From NCBI GenBank assembly GCA_030549775.1, contig CM060174.1, positions 27,904,117-27,968,116 on the forward strand: a DNA stretch of 64,000 nt. The letters are read 5' to 3'. This stretch comes from Tamarix chinensis. Lineage: Eukaryota > Streptophyta > Magnoliopsida > Caryophyllales > Tamaricaceae. The notes under the pieces are model-generated. The model was given only the letters and a program-made list of their open reading frames with translations, had not been told where the DNA came from and made no database searches. A program made the translations under genes and the position numbers. Positions 48,822 to 60,400 of the stretch are shown in pieces (the stretch's first letter is position 1; the number at the start of each line of letters is the position of its first letter).

Positions 48822-51254
48822 TGTAACACCCTCAATATTTACTACTGAAAAATTTCGTTTTAATAAAAAAGGTTTAACAGAAGTGAAATGAAAAAACTGT
48901 AAATTATGGGGTATTACCGCCACACTTAATACCTGACCGATTCACTACTACCATTCCAGTACTAAGTGTTAAGGCTAAACAAGGTTAACATCAAACACAA
49001 GGCATTAATACAACAATGAGAGCCCATGAGAGGACTCCCTCAAGGTCATACATAAATTAGAGTGTGATTTAAGAATTACAACCTAAAGAGTAAGTAACTA
49101 AAGTTTTCCAAAATCATAAAATAATGTATGAAATGACATGACTAGAACAAGAAATAAACATGGTAAAATAAGAGGAAAAACAGAGTCTAGTTGGGTCGCT
49201 CTCAATACCCAAGTCAGTCTAGGCTCAACTCTTAGTCCCGCCCGATGTCTTGTAAGTGTCGTAAGTATCAAAGAAGTCATCTCCTACCTACACAAGTTCA
49301 GATGGGTATTCTACTCTTGGGAATGAGTAGCACCCATGAAACATGTGGTCAATACGCTACGTACTGATTAAGGTAACCATATGGGTAAGGCCAGTAAGAA
49401 ACACGCAAGGCTATGTAAGAGAATAATACAAAAGGGGTACAAGAGAACAATCCAGAATTATAAGAGTAGGCCGAACTTATATTAATGATTTATCTTACAT
49501 CTATTTATGTTAATTCCATGAGAGTACAAAAACCCCACTATCATAGCCGGTGGACTGAAACCACTTAGTAGGGCAACACTCACCTAACCACTATTACAGC
49601 CGGTGGATTGGAAAGTATATAGGTAACCTCACTGGCCCCGACTCACATGGTGCTCCACTATAAATATTAATATATTTCCATTCCTTATACTTATGGTTCA
49701 AAAATTTCTTATATTAATTCCGCGTGAGTACTGGAACCTCATTATTATATCCGATGGACCGAAAACACTCCATAGGGCAGAACGCACCTGACCACTATTA
49801 TTGTAGGTGGATCGGAAAAAATATATATCCTCACTAGCCCCGACTCACGAGGTGTTCAACTGTAAGTAAATAGTATCTTTTCAAGACTTATTACCATACA
49901 AGGTTTGGTTTATCAAGCCCGGAATCCCCAAATATTATAGTAGGTGCACCGAAAACGCTCAGTAGGGTAAAATGCACCTAACCACTATTTTAGCTGGTGC
50001 ACTGGAGAATATATAACCTCACTCGGCCCTGACTTGATAATCTTTTACTTTAAGTGCTTATTATTTTATTGTATCTTATTTCATACACAACCCCGACTAG
50101 ACATGTACGACCCACTCGACTTCCTAATAATTATGTCCCATATCTTGGGACTTTTACTTCTTCTAGTGCATCCTAATACTCTTCTCACTCTTTCCTCATT
50201 ACCATGACTACTCAACATTGAGGCCCACTTCCCATATTTTTTAATCAACTTAATATAACTCTCTAGGTTTTTCTTCCAGGAAAACCCTAATTTGGCCTAT
50301 ATGGCCAAACATGCCTCTATCCCATATAACTCATACTCCTCTAATTTATCACCTCACTCGATTCTTCCCCAAGTACCATATTTCACTTCCCATATAATAC
50401 ATGTGGCCACGAAACCCTAGTCGGCCATTCCAAAACTCTAGCAATTCTCTTTCCTAATACGATGTTATTCATTCATCACTCTTACTTACCACCATCTCCT
50501 CCACATGACACATATTCAACACAACCCATGATCCCAAAACTTCCTTTCATCTTTTTCCCACTCACTATGAACCCAAAACTCTTATTTATTATTAAGAACA
50601 TCACTTCTCTCGACCCACACTTGACCTTACAACCTCACCATGCAACTCCCACACATGATCACCAAAACCCTAGTACACCTCCTGTCTTTTATACGACTCA
50701 CTCAACACCCGAATACAATCTTCTGTCTTGATTCACTTTTCCCCCATATGACACCCCTTTCCATCTTTTATCCTCATTCCATCCATATCTATTAATTTTC
50801 CTCCCTTACACATTTCTCTCTTGATCAAAACATATGGAGGGGTTTGGACTGAGCGGGCCGGCCTAGTAGGGGAGGAGGTTGAAGAAAGAACAAAGAAAAA
50901 GGAAATAAAGAAGAAAAAGAAAAGGGGGAAAAGGAAAAAAGGAAGAAGGAGAAAATGATGGGTTGGGATATTTGGTATATTTCTTTTTGAATATTTAAAA
51001 TTAATAATATCTATTATAATAATTATTATTAAATTCCTTTTTAGCTTAATTTGGCTATGTTGGACAAATTCCCTTACCTTCCATATTAACTAGCAAAACA
51101 TTCTAATTTTTCCTCAATTTAATTCTTTATTATTTTCCTCTTGATTTACCTTACTTAACTCTCTTAATTTTAATTAAATAATTTATTTAATTAATTTTCC
51201 TAATAAATCCTTATTTGGCCATAATTTCTTTAAATAGGATTTTGGGGTATTTCA
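48822..51254 (-). mobile_element. Family-B solo LTR B3, minus strand, internally deleted (2.43 kb)
   Basis: It starts TGTAACACCCTC (the reversed LTR end) and finishes GGGGTATTTCA (the reversed TGAAATACCCC start), with a near-perfect ACAAG/ATAAG duplication. It includes the reversed conserved block (49315-49375), subrepeats (49535-50030) and the G-rich stretch reversed. At about 50830 the sequence jumps from the region corresponding to B1 position ~31530 to that of B1 ~28790. The TATA box, CCACC leader, microsatellites and GGAGCGTGCTCC block are therefore all missing. Confidence 0.82.
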
Positions 51255-51259
51255 ATAAG
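51255..51259. repeat. Target-site duplication of B3, right copy
   Basis: ATAAG, one base different from ACAAG at 48817-48821. Confidence 0.7.
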
Positions 51260-52335
51260 CCTCCTAAAACTTTTTATGTTTATAGTTTATGGGGGTTTGG
51301 TGTCCCAATTTGTGTACCCCTGGCAGAAAATGCATTTAAAGTGTGGTGGGTGTGGTATCCCTTGAGAAATCCTCCTTTAATGCATTCTAACAATGTATGG
51401 TGGGTGTGTTGTTCCAATTTCTATTATCCCTCATAGTAGACCAATTTGTTGCATCCCTCATGGCAGATGCATTAAAGGTGTGGTTAGTGTAATATCCCCT
51501 AAGAAATCCCTCTCGGTGTATTATAACCATATATGGTGGGTATGATATTCTATTGTGTTTTTTATGTTACCATAACTTTTTTTCATAGTGGAGAATTAGG
51601 TTTGTTTGATCGAACATCTTAAAAATTGAAAAGTATGTGGTCACTAAAGGGAGCATTAATAATATGGTTTATTATGTGTAAGCTTAATAAACGATTTGAA
51701 TTCTCATCTCTTTTGTGATTTTTATGCAAGCATGTTTTATAATATGATAATCATCGGATTAGAATTTATATTTCCTAATTATGTCTTTCACCATGTTATT
51801 GTGTGACCTCAGCAAGAGCCATTTCCATGTTTAGGTAATTTGTTTTGTCAGTATATTACCGTACTCATAGTACACTTGTGTGATCACTATGATGATTTAG
51901 CTTTAATCCCATTGGACAGAAGAAGATTTGCAGGGCTATGATTATAGGCTAGATTATGTTGATGATGATGACACAAGCCTTTAGTTGGTCATTGCTTGGG
52001 GATTAATATTTAAATTTTTTACTTTAGTTAAGATTACACCTAATCAGCTTAGATTATTTTACCCACTATGTTGGGATGTTTTTACTTCTTTATGATTATT
52101 TAAACTCTTAGTTTAAATTTCTGTATTTAGATTTTTATATCTCTCCCATGTGTATTATTCTCGTCGTTATTATTATTACTATATTGTTAGTAAGTACATT
52201 CTTTTATTTATTCGTCCCCTTTTTCCTTACATCAAACATGAGGTTGGTGGTGGCAACATCCCCACTTTTATTTTGCTTCTCTTCCACATTATCTTCAAAA
52301 TGAATATATATATTCTAAAATTTGGGGGTGTTATT

Positions 52336-52488
52336 ACCATCCCACCCATAATTTGTCCATTTCTTCACCTTGAAACCCCCTCTTCTATGCAAAACACTAC
52401 CCTCACCCCTTTTGCTACATGTAATCCCTACTAAACCCAACCCAACCAGCATGAACTATTCAAGCACCTAAGCTCCATGGAGCATGGA
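52336..52488 (+). other. Short C-rich stretch left of element E, perhaps LTR leader
   Basis: The CCCACCC/CACCTTGAAACCCCC composition and a final GCTCCATGGAGCATGG resemble the leader and leader-end of family-C LTRs. If so, the right half may be at 62339-63400, and element E inserted between them. No gene. Confidence 0.4.
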
Positions 52489-53556
52489 TGGCCACCAAAA
52501 GAAGAAGAAATAGGGAAAAATTTATTTGGTAGAATTTATTTCATATAAAAATAATTTTTATCTAAATAAATTCTTAATCTTTTATCTATAATTAATTCTG
52601 ATTATTTTTTTCTTTATTTTTAATTTATATTTCTGTGTAATTAATTCTATAATTATGTTTGGCTAATTATTTATTGTTAGGGAATAAATTAAACCTTAGA
52701 TTAGGGTTTGAATTATAATTTTATTTTCTTTGTTTCTTGATATTGTTTCTTGACTCTATTTTAATTGCTATCGTTTATATATATAATTCTGTTAAGTATA
52801 ATTTATTTGGTACATGCCTTGTTTTGGTTTCCTCATAAGTGACAGTATGTAGAATTATTTACCTGCTAGGTGGCCATCTAAATATACTATAATTTATATT
52901 TATAAATTGCAGCTAGGTTAGATAACAATTTATCTAATAGTTTTCTGATTCTAACCAAAGTAGTAAAACATTTAGATACGTGTGGGTCAAGGAAAGGAAA
53001 TACATCTAGACATGCTTTGTGTACTAGTTTGGGTAGTTAGATTGACAGCCTTCCAATTACACTTAATGCATTAAATCTAGTTAAATATAGGAGCCGCTTA
53101 TTGCTTCTATACTGCTAGTATTTAATAGGGTTAATATTAGCGCTTTGTCGTATTAATTAATTAAGGGAAGTAATATAAGGTGTATGGACTCACTTTTGGT
53201 GTACAACTTGGTCGATCTATTTCTCATAATTAAAATATGACTCCGAAATTAATATTATATTTTTACCTAATCTAGTGTTGGATTTTGATTTTCCTAGCAC
53301 CTTTATTATATTTGCGGGTTTCCCATTATTTTTATTAGTTTATTTTATTTTATTTATTCCTTTTATTATTTTATTATTTTTATTTTTATAACCCCCATTA
53401 GTATTTTCTTAAATAGTTATTTTGTGTTATTTAGGATTTTATTTTAGTTTAAGCTAGTTAGATAGAGGTGAGCCCTCTCAATCCCCGACCTAGAACGATA
53501 CCCTTATTTACCAGTGCTACAATTGAAAACAAGAGGGTTTAAATTGAGTGACAGCT

Positions 53557-53561
53557 ACGGC
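53557..53561. repeat. Target-site duplication of solo LTR D, left copy
   Basis: ACGGC directly before TGATAAGTG. Confidence 0.9.
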
Positions 53562-54951
53562 TGATAAGTGTGACTTTTACATCTTATTCCTAAGGTTTAT
53601 AAGAGTTTTTACCTTTAATTTTAGTCGGAATTCTCCTTTTTTGTTCTTGTTACTGCCTTTGTGTTGTGAAAATTTGCAGGGTCTCAAGCAACAAAAAAAT
53701 CATGAAGGATGAAGAAAAAGAATAACCTTAAAGGGAGAATAAAGGAGAAAAAAGGAGCAAAGAGGAGCAAAAGTTAAAGTAGAAAGAGATTTAGAGCTAA
53801 AATGTAAATTCTGGAATAAATGAAAGAAAGAATGCATATTTAAAGTATATGGGCCTGAAAGAAGTGATATTTAGACCTAGAAAAGGTCTGAATTTAGAGA
53901 AGCTTTCAACATAAAAGTTTTAGATCTTTTTAATAACTTTCAAACGAATCTAAAATCTGCTTAATCGGAGTTATGATGAAAAATTTATGGTTAAAATACG
54001 CATCATTGTCAAAGCTGACTCGGAAAGCCCATTTTTACCGAAACCCTAGCGATCCACGAGGCGGTAATATAAAAACTCTCATTCTAATATCTCAAGGAGC
54101 CTCCACTCCCTCTCTTTTCTCTCTTCTCTATCCTCTTCCCCAATTCATCAAGATATCTCTTGTAAATTAAAGACGGAGGTTCAAGAAGTTAATTTTTGCA
54201 AGAATTTGTGAACATCAAGGGTATTATCTAATGATATTTTCTTTATCTATGGAATCTCTTATTGTTGTTAATATTCTTGCTATGAATTTGATGGGCTAGA
54301 TCTTGTGCTAAGGTGAAGGGTAATTTCCCCCGATCCTAATGTGTTGAATTATTGCATCCTTTTTTATTCAATTCATAATGTATGTGTTGTGTTATTGATT
54401 AATTGACGGATTTTTGAACCGCGGCCGGGTTCTGATTTTTGGTGTGGGAAATACCGGTGAGATCGAGAGATAATCCAATATTAGACTCAATAGCACAACG
54501 GGAGATTAAATTGTAGGTCGAGAGACGATGGATTTGACCTCTTCAACAATAAAGGAGGAACCTTTATAGACTTTAATCCATTACATTCTATTAGACTCTA
54601 GATATGTAATAGGGTGGTTGTGGCTTGAGAAAGCACAACAATTTCTATCCTTGTTGGCATGATTGATTATGATTGTTGAATTACTTTGTGATGTGATATT
54701 CGATTACATGTGAGGATCGGGGGCGATGAACCGGAACCTTAGCTCTTCTATTTATTTGGGTGACTTGAGTGCTATTTTCCTTTCTTTTTAGCTTATTTAG
54801 TTATTTTAGCTTAAAATTTATTATTTCATATCATCTCGTAGTCTAGACATAGTTAAGTTCTATCATTGTCCTAGTGGTCATTCACCAATCCTTGTGGGAT
54901 CGACCTTGACTACTACTCTGACCCCGTGCACTTGCGGCTAGGAACGTGTCA
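53562..54951 (+). mobile_element. Solo LTR D (1390 bp), inserted four bases from the end of an E LTR
   Basis: It starts TGATAAGTGTGAC and ends GAACGTGTCA, with an exact ACGGC duplication on both sides. LTR copy 2 of E shows the empty site: GCTACGGCCACACC without interruption. The LTR has the TGATAAGTGTGA start and the 'ttgtgggatcgacc-ttg' end region typical of plant Athila/Tat-type LTRs (family knowledge). It has no interior. Because it ends right next to the primer-binding site of E, it looks at first like the 5' LTR of E. Confidence 0.88.
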
Positions 54952-54956
54952 ACGGC
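54952..54956. repeat. Target-site duplication of solo LTR D, right copy
   Basis: ACGGC directly after GTGTCA. Confidence 0.9.
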
Positions 54957-54967
54957 CACACCAATTT

Positions 54968-54987
54968 TTGGTGCCGTTGCCGGGGAT
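54968..54987 (+). promoter_or_regulatory. Primer-binding site region of element E
   Basis: The sequence reads TGGTGCCGTTGCCGGGGATT, close to the TGGCGCCGTTGCCGGGGA motif next to the 5' LTR in Athila-type elements. In the second copy (62037-62056) it is more decayed (GAGCCGTTGTCGGAGATT). Confidence 0.75.
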
Positions 54988-55114
54988 TGGTAACTTCACC
55001 TTTATTTTGCTAGTATTTTTAGTGTTTTTTTCTTTTAGTTTATTTAGGATTTTTGGTGTATTTTTGTTTTCCTCTTAACTTTTTCCTTTGAAGTGTTAGT
55101 GTTTTCAGGTGGCT

Positions 55115-55753
55115 ATGAGGGGATCCTTAGGCTATGGACAACTTTGCATGAATCTTAATGAAAGAGTAAATGAGGTAAGTTCAAGTAATCTTGATGATAG
55201 ACTTAACCAACTCACTACTCTTCTTTTGCAGGTAGCCACGGCTACTGGAGTTATTAATACAAGCGTAGTGTGTCATACATAAGGAAATCCATATGCTTAC
55301 CATTCACAAGCTATGAGTGGAGGATGGACACAACCAAGTGCTCAATCTTTCAATGATTCCCAAGAACATGATCCCTATACAAGCGCATGCTATTCAGAAA
55401 GGAGGTATCACCCCAACTTTGGATGGGAGATGAATGATCATTATTCATTATCATAGCAAGACCCTTACACACACCAATATGAAGTTTCAAAACATTATCA
55501 ATATCCTCAACAAGAATCTTCTCCAGTTTCAGAACCCTCAAGTTTAGAAAAAATGGATAAGCTTTTTGAAGCACTGACAAATGGTCAAAATTGGTTGGTA
55601 GACGGGAAAAATCAACTCATAGAGAGTCAAATTAGACAAGATGAAAGGATGTCAATGCTAGAGGATCAAATGGGTTATGTGGTTGATATGATCAATCAAT
55701 TACAACACAAAATGAGCTCTCTAGTAATTCAATTTCAAATTCGAGAGTTATGA
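55115..55753 (+). pseudogene. gag-like remnant of element E
   Basis: The frame starts at ATG 55115 (MRGSLGYGQLCMN) and runs 212 codons to the stop ending at 55753, with two in-frame stops (TAA at 55280, TAG at 55454) and no frameshift. The middle holds YSERRYHPNFGWEMND, which resembles the Y-N-P-G-W-R-x-H-P-N-F-x-W segment near the gag end of Athila-type elements. It is followed by a Gln/Leu-rich, probably coiled stretch (MLEDQMGYVVDMINQLQHK) as in those proteins. The N-terminal capsid part is not recognised, and the start is probably an internal join rather than a true gag start. The same ATG and first codons recur at 62211. Confidence 0.65.
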
Positions 55754-55886
55754 GTATGATGATGCCATATCTAAATGTAAGGATGAGCTAGTTGAGGAGG
55801 TTTCCATGGAGAACATTGAAAAGCAATATCACGTGGAAGAAGAGCTTGTAAAATTAGAAGAAGAATCTCATCAAAACTAGGGTCAA

Positions 55887-56408
55887 GTGAACAAAGAGAA
55901 GTATATGGATGACAAGACTATCACTTTCATCTACCATAGACCATCTTTGAACATTTATTCCCCACTTTTGCTTGGAGATTACCATGAGACACAAGGTAAG
56001 CCTTTGAACCGCTTTGATTTTATTTATGCTAACCATACTCCTTGTTTTCCCTCTTTTAGTAGGTTGTATGGATCCAAGAGTGAAGAGAGTAATCAAATCA
56101 CCTTGGATACATCTAATAAGAAGCATGATGCTACAAAGGAGAGGTTATGTTGGAAGGATGTTTTCAAAGATTTTGAGACGGGAAAATATGTTCTTCCTTT
56201 GATAAAGAGATCACCATACATGGACATGGGACAAAACATTATCTCTTTACACACCTGCTTATATCCCATGATAGGTAAGTTACGTTCTTGCTGGATCAAA
56301 TCATTCATTAAATCTAATGTTTTATCTTTTTCTTCCTTACAAGATAAAGATGATCATCATGAGGAAGGATTTGGTGAAGCAGCTCTCAAGTGGACGTATC
56401 CACCTTGA
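55887..56408 (+). pseudogene. Open frame with a possible integrase C-terminal tail (element E)
   Basis: This 173-codon open frame (MNKEKYMDD to KWTYPP) is not recognised as a whole. Near its end, IGKLRSCWIKSFIKSNVL resembles the P-G-K-L-R-S-R-W-x-G-P-F-x-V motif at the end of Athila/gypsy integrase, in the position expected if all of pol between gag and the integrase tail had been deleted. The rest (a KERLCWKDVFKDFETGKYV block, among others) shows no family I know. It lies in a different frame from the gag-like remnant, after a gap of 130 bases. The integrase reading is tentative. Confidence 0.45.
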
Positions 56409-56587
56409 ACGAGAAAAACCGAGATCATGTCAGGCTGAAGACATAAAAACAAGCGCTAATTGTGAGGCAACCCAATGTCATAAGGGAGTTTTCTATCCTC
56501 TAGTTATTTATTTATTTAGTTTTTTATCTCCATACTTTAAATTACATGTTTGCCTAATTGTTTACATGTTGAGAACAATGTGTGATT

Positions 56588-56600
56588 TAAGTGTGGGGGT
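56588..56600 (+). promoter_or_regulatory. Polypurine-like tract of element E
   Basis: TTTAAGTGTGGGGGT resembles the AAGTGTGGGGG tract in the 3' untranslated part of Athila-type elements. It follows a GTGAGGCAACCCAATG segment, also typical of that place. Confidence 0.55.
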
Positions 56601-59031
56601 CTGTGTGTGTTATGTTTTCGCAAAAAATAAAAAAATTAGATTTTTTAGTATTTTTAGAGTCGTAGGACCCTTAACTAGTTAATGAGGAGTATATCTTTGA
56701 AATAGAAAGAAAAGATGATCATAAGATCAAGAGAAAGTAAGTGGAGATTTTTTTGTTAATTTTGATATAGGGAACATATATCTACGTGTCTAAATTTGAA
56801 TGGAGAAAGAATATGTATAATTGTCTAATCACCGACATGGCATGTAATCCTCTAAAATTTTAGAAAACCAATAATTTAATAAATGGCTTTTATTCGAAAT
56901 AAATTAGCTTTTAAAATCATTTAGTTTAATTATTTTATGGATTTTCGAGTATAAAAATTTGGATAGGAGTATTTAATAAATTAAAAATAAATATTTTTTT
57001 ATTTTATCATATTATTTTTATTTAAATAATGTTTCAAACTAATATTTTACTAAAATAAGCCTTTTTGAACCAATATATTAATTTATATTGAATTAAATTA
57101 TTAAATTAAATAATTTATCAAAAATATTATATTTTATTATTTTATAAATTAAGTTAAATTATTTTCCCATTTCTCTTTTTCCTTTTTTTTTCTTTCTCCC
57201 ATTTCCCCTTTTTCTTCTTTCCTTCATTTTCCTTTTTTTTCTCCTTCGGGCCACCCAGCAGGCCAACCTGCCTCCTTGCATCTGGGCCGACGACCCATTC
57301 TTCCCCCCACACGCATAGCCGATCCAGCCCTCCTCTCCTCCCTCCTATCTCCCCTAGACCGGCCAGCCAGTCTCTTTTTTTTCCTTCCCTGAATGGCCTA
57401 CTCCCTTATTTCTTTCTTCTCCACCTTCCTTGACATAGCAGCCCCGATCAGTCCCCTTCGCCATAACTGCCACCATTTGCAGCCTCCCGCTGCCACCTCT
57501 TGCAACCACTGCCACCACCTGTCTTCCTCCCCCCTCTCTCTCCCCTGCCCCTTTTTTTCATAATTTCGGAAATTGGGCAGCCATGCACCCCATCCCGTAT
57601 GGCTCCTTTTTCCTCCCCATCATCACCTTCTCCCTGCCACCCTAAACCCTGCCACCGATCGGCCACCTATCTCCCCTACCCTCCCTCTTCTTTTTCTTCT
57701 CCTCTTCAGCCCATTTTCTGCCCCATCCTCTCGAGCCTTTACCCCCGACCTCCTCTCCTCTCTCATTTTCATCCTCTCCCATTTCCACCCTCTCCCATTT
57801 CCACCCCTGTTTTGCATCGCCACCGCCCTCCGCTGCTCCTGCCACCTCACCAACCCCCTGCACCACTCCCTTCCACCCTCCACCTCAGCCTTGCGCCACC
57901 ACAACGTCCCTCTCCAGCCATCCTGCAGCCCTTCTTCTTCCCCACTTATTTTCTCCCAATTTTCCCCCTTCTCGGCAGTCCTCCTGTAACGCCGCTGATC
58001 GCCACCTTCGTACCGCCTCTGTCGCCATCCAACCCACCATTCAACTTCCTACAACCTCCTCTACGATCCCCATCCATTTTTTGGCCGAAGCAAGTCCCCG
58101 ATCCCCTTCATTTTTCCCTCCTTTTTTCCTTCCTTCTTAGCCCCTCCACCTCGACCCACCTCGACATCCAACTTCGCCACCTCACTGCCGCCGCATCCAC
58201 CGCCCTTGGCCGCCAACAACCCATCCCCAGCATCCACCTACACCCCCTCTTCACTCCTGCACCATTCCCTTACCTTGAAACCTCCCCCATCTATCTTCTT
58301 TTCTAGCCTAAAGACCCCAACCCGAAAATAGCCATTTTACCTTCCTTCACCCTCCCCTTCGAGCCTTCCTCTAATTATTTTTGCATGAGCTGCATATGCA
58401 GCATAAGTTGCTGCAATTATTGGACCATTTTTATTTAAAATTTTAAGGTATAATAATATTTAAGCTAATTATTTCATTAAGTAAATTTTATAAGGTATTA
58501 TGCTTTGATTTCTTATTTCTAATATAATAATTATTGATATTATTTTTAGGTGTTGATTTTTCTATTTAAAGCTTGAATCTTTAACCGGGATATAAGGTAA
58601 TCATTAAACCCCACTTAAACGCATGGATAAACGTATGTTTACACATTAGGATTTTTAATATGTTATTATGTTTGATATATGGTTGTTAGTATAATTTATA
58701 TGTTGGCTTGTATTGTTTAATAAAAAGGAAAGTATGCCCTTTTATGTGCTATGTGTGTAAATGTTGTCTAAGGGAAGAAGTAGATTATTAATGAAAATGT
58801 TAAGTACTTATCCATGTTATTTTATGTTATTGTGACCATTTATGCATGAATATTATTATTGTGAGCCCTAGGGACATTTTACTAATATTTATTGTGCAAG
58901 AATGTGGCCTAAATGTGTGGATGCTAATATGTATTATATTGAAATATAATGGTTGGTGGAGTTGGATATTGTTAGTGGAGTATTAATACTATTATTCCAT
59001 GTTGTAATGTTGATTTAATAAAAGTGGTGTA

Positions 59032-59255
59032 ATAAAGGGGGTAAAGTAGTAATTTTGAAGGAAAAGGGCAATATGGTAATTTTACAAGTGAAAAGGGGTA
59101 TTGTGGTAATTATGGAAGTTAGGGGCATTATGGTAATTTTATGAACCAAGTAAGGGGTAATTTGATAATTATGCAACCTTAAGGGTAATATGGTAAATTG
59201 TCAAGTAAGGAAGGGATGACTTAGCAATTATATAAGGGGTAAATGAGTAATTTAT
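59032..59255 (+). repeat. Array of AGGGG-ATTATGGTAATTTT units in C2
   Basis: Seven or eight units of about 25-33 bases, each ending GGTAATT or a variant (GGTAATTTT, GGTAATTAT, GATAATTAT). C1 holds only single copies of this word (near 40128 and 40886). Confidence 0.75.
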
Positions 59256-59949
59256 ACCTCACATGTCGTTGTGATTGTGGAATTTTATAATATGACTCAA
59301 ATAACGTTAATTAGCAAGGTAAGAGTATTTGATAATTAGTAAGTGACACGAGAACGAATCCTAATCCAGAATTAGATGAGATTATGATGGCCTTAATGAT
59401 TTATCTGTGTTATCTTGGATAACTGCCTAAATAAGAAACGACTAATGATACCAGAACGATTGAAAGTGAATAAGTATCTTATTATTGCGCCTTTCGTGAT
59501 CACTTTAATTCAGACCCCTAATACTTAAAGTGAAAGACCTCGAGATCGGGAATGGTGGCTCTTTAGGGATCGCTACCCTAAAGACGTGGTTTAGCCCATG
59601 ATTATTTTGGTATTTGCTGGTGTGCCTTTGAGTTGAGCCCCAGCCAGGCCCTATATCTTACTCTATCTAGCTCTACGTACCTAGTTAGGGGGTATGCATA
59701 CTTATGGATTAGGTGTCCTTATCGGTAGGGTACTGAGTATCTTTATGCACCAGTACGACCAGGGTACCTTTGTGTCCTTGGGTGCATGGTTGAAGGGTAC
59801 TAAGTAGCTTGTATGCATCGGTACGATCGATGTAGCTTTGTGTCCCGGGTTCTTGATCTCCCATCCGAGGCAAATAAATGGAATTGTTGTGCTGATTAAA
59901 GAAAGGAAAAATACTAATCATGAAAGTGAAAGATTATGAGTCGGGCCCA

Positions 59950-60400
59950 GTTGGATTATGATATTGATTACCAATCCACCGGTTATAATAGTGGCCCAAG
60001 AGCGTGTTGCCCTGAAAAATAGTTATGAGTATCGATCCACCGGATATAATAGTGGCCTAGGAGCATGTTGCCCTGGCAAGTGATTATGAGTACCGATCCA
60101 CCAGACATAATAGTGGCCCAGGAGCGTGTTTCCCTGGATGATGCTGATATATATTTCGATCCACCAGCAATAATATTGGGGGTCCCGAGCTCAATAAAAT
60201 TAGTCATGGATGTGAAATAAGTTATGGAAAAATACTAATCACTTATAGTGGAGCACCATGTGAGTTGGGGCCAGACCGGTCCACCGGCGAATAATAGTGG
60301 CTAGGAGCATTTTGCCCTGGAGACCGATCCACTGCATATAATAGTGGTTAGGTGTGTTCTGCCCTATAAGTGACCGATCCGCCAGCTATAATAGTGGGGT
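59950..60400 (+). repeat. 61-bp subrepeats with TATAATAGTGG core in C2
   Basis: AATAG cores lie at 59987, 60048 and 60109 (61-base steps) and 60172, then a second group with copies near 60292, 60340 and 60389. Arms read 'cccaggagcgtgttgccctgg'. This is the same core as in family B, but with a longer unit. Confidence 0.87.

Larger units (their letters stand above)
46815..52335 (+). mobile_element. Family-A LTR A2, split by B3
   Basis: 46815-48821 and 51255-52335 together follow the A1 LTRs: 'gcatttttattttgtag' motif region (46930-47005), C/T-rich tract (47170-47640), 'gagtattgattnccta' block near 48070, motif cluster 48225-48315, GGTGTGGTATCC array, and the end AAATTTGGGGGTGTTAT. Joining across B3 restores 'tacaagcctcc', which matches 'tacaagccccc' at 26230. 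The first tens of bases are missing and no primer site follows, so it is a solo or orphan LTR. Confidence 0.75.
52489..54960 (+). repeat. LTR copy 1 of element E, split by solo LTR D
   Basis: The similarity with LTR copy 2 starts at GGCCACCAA (52489) and runs to GCTACGGC, then, after D, resumes with CACA and the primer site. The net length is about 1.08 kb. The true LTR start may be missing or lie up to 40 bases further left. Confidence 0.7.

Noticed and set aside
53562..54987. D as the 5' LTR of the gag-bearing element
   Set aside because: Exact ACGGC duplication on both sides of D, and the uninterrupted site in the second E copy, show D is a separate insertion.
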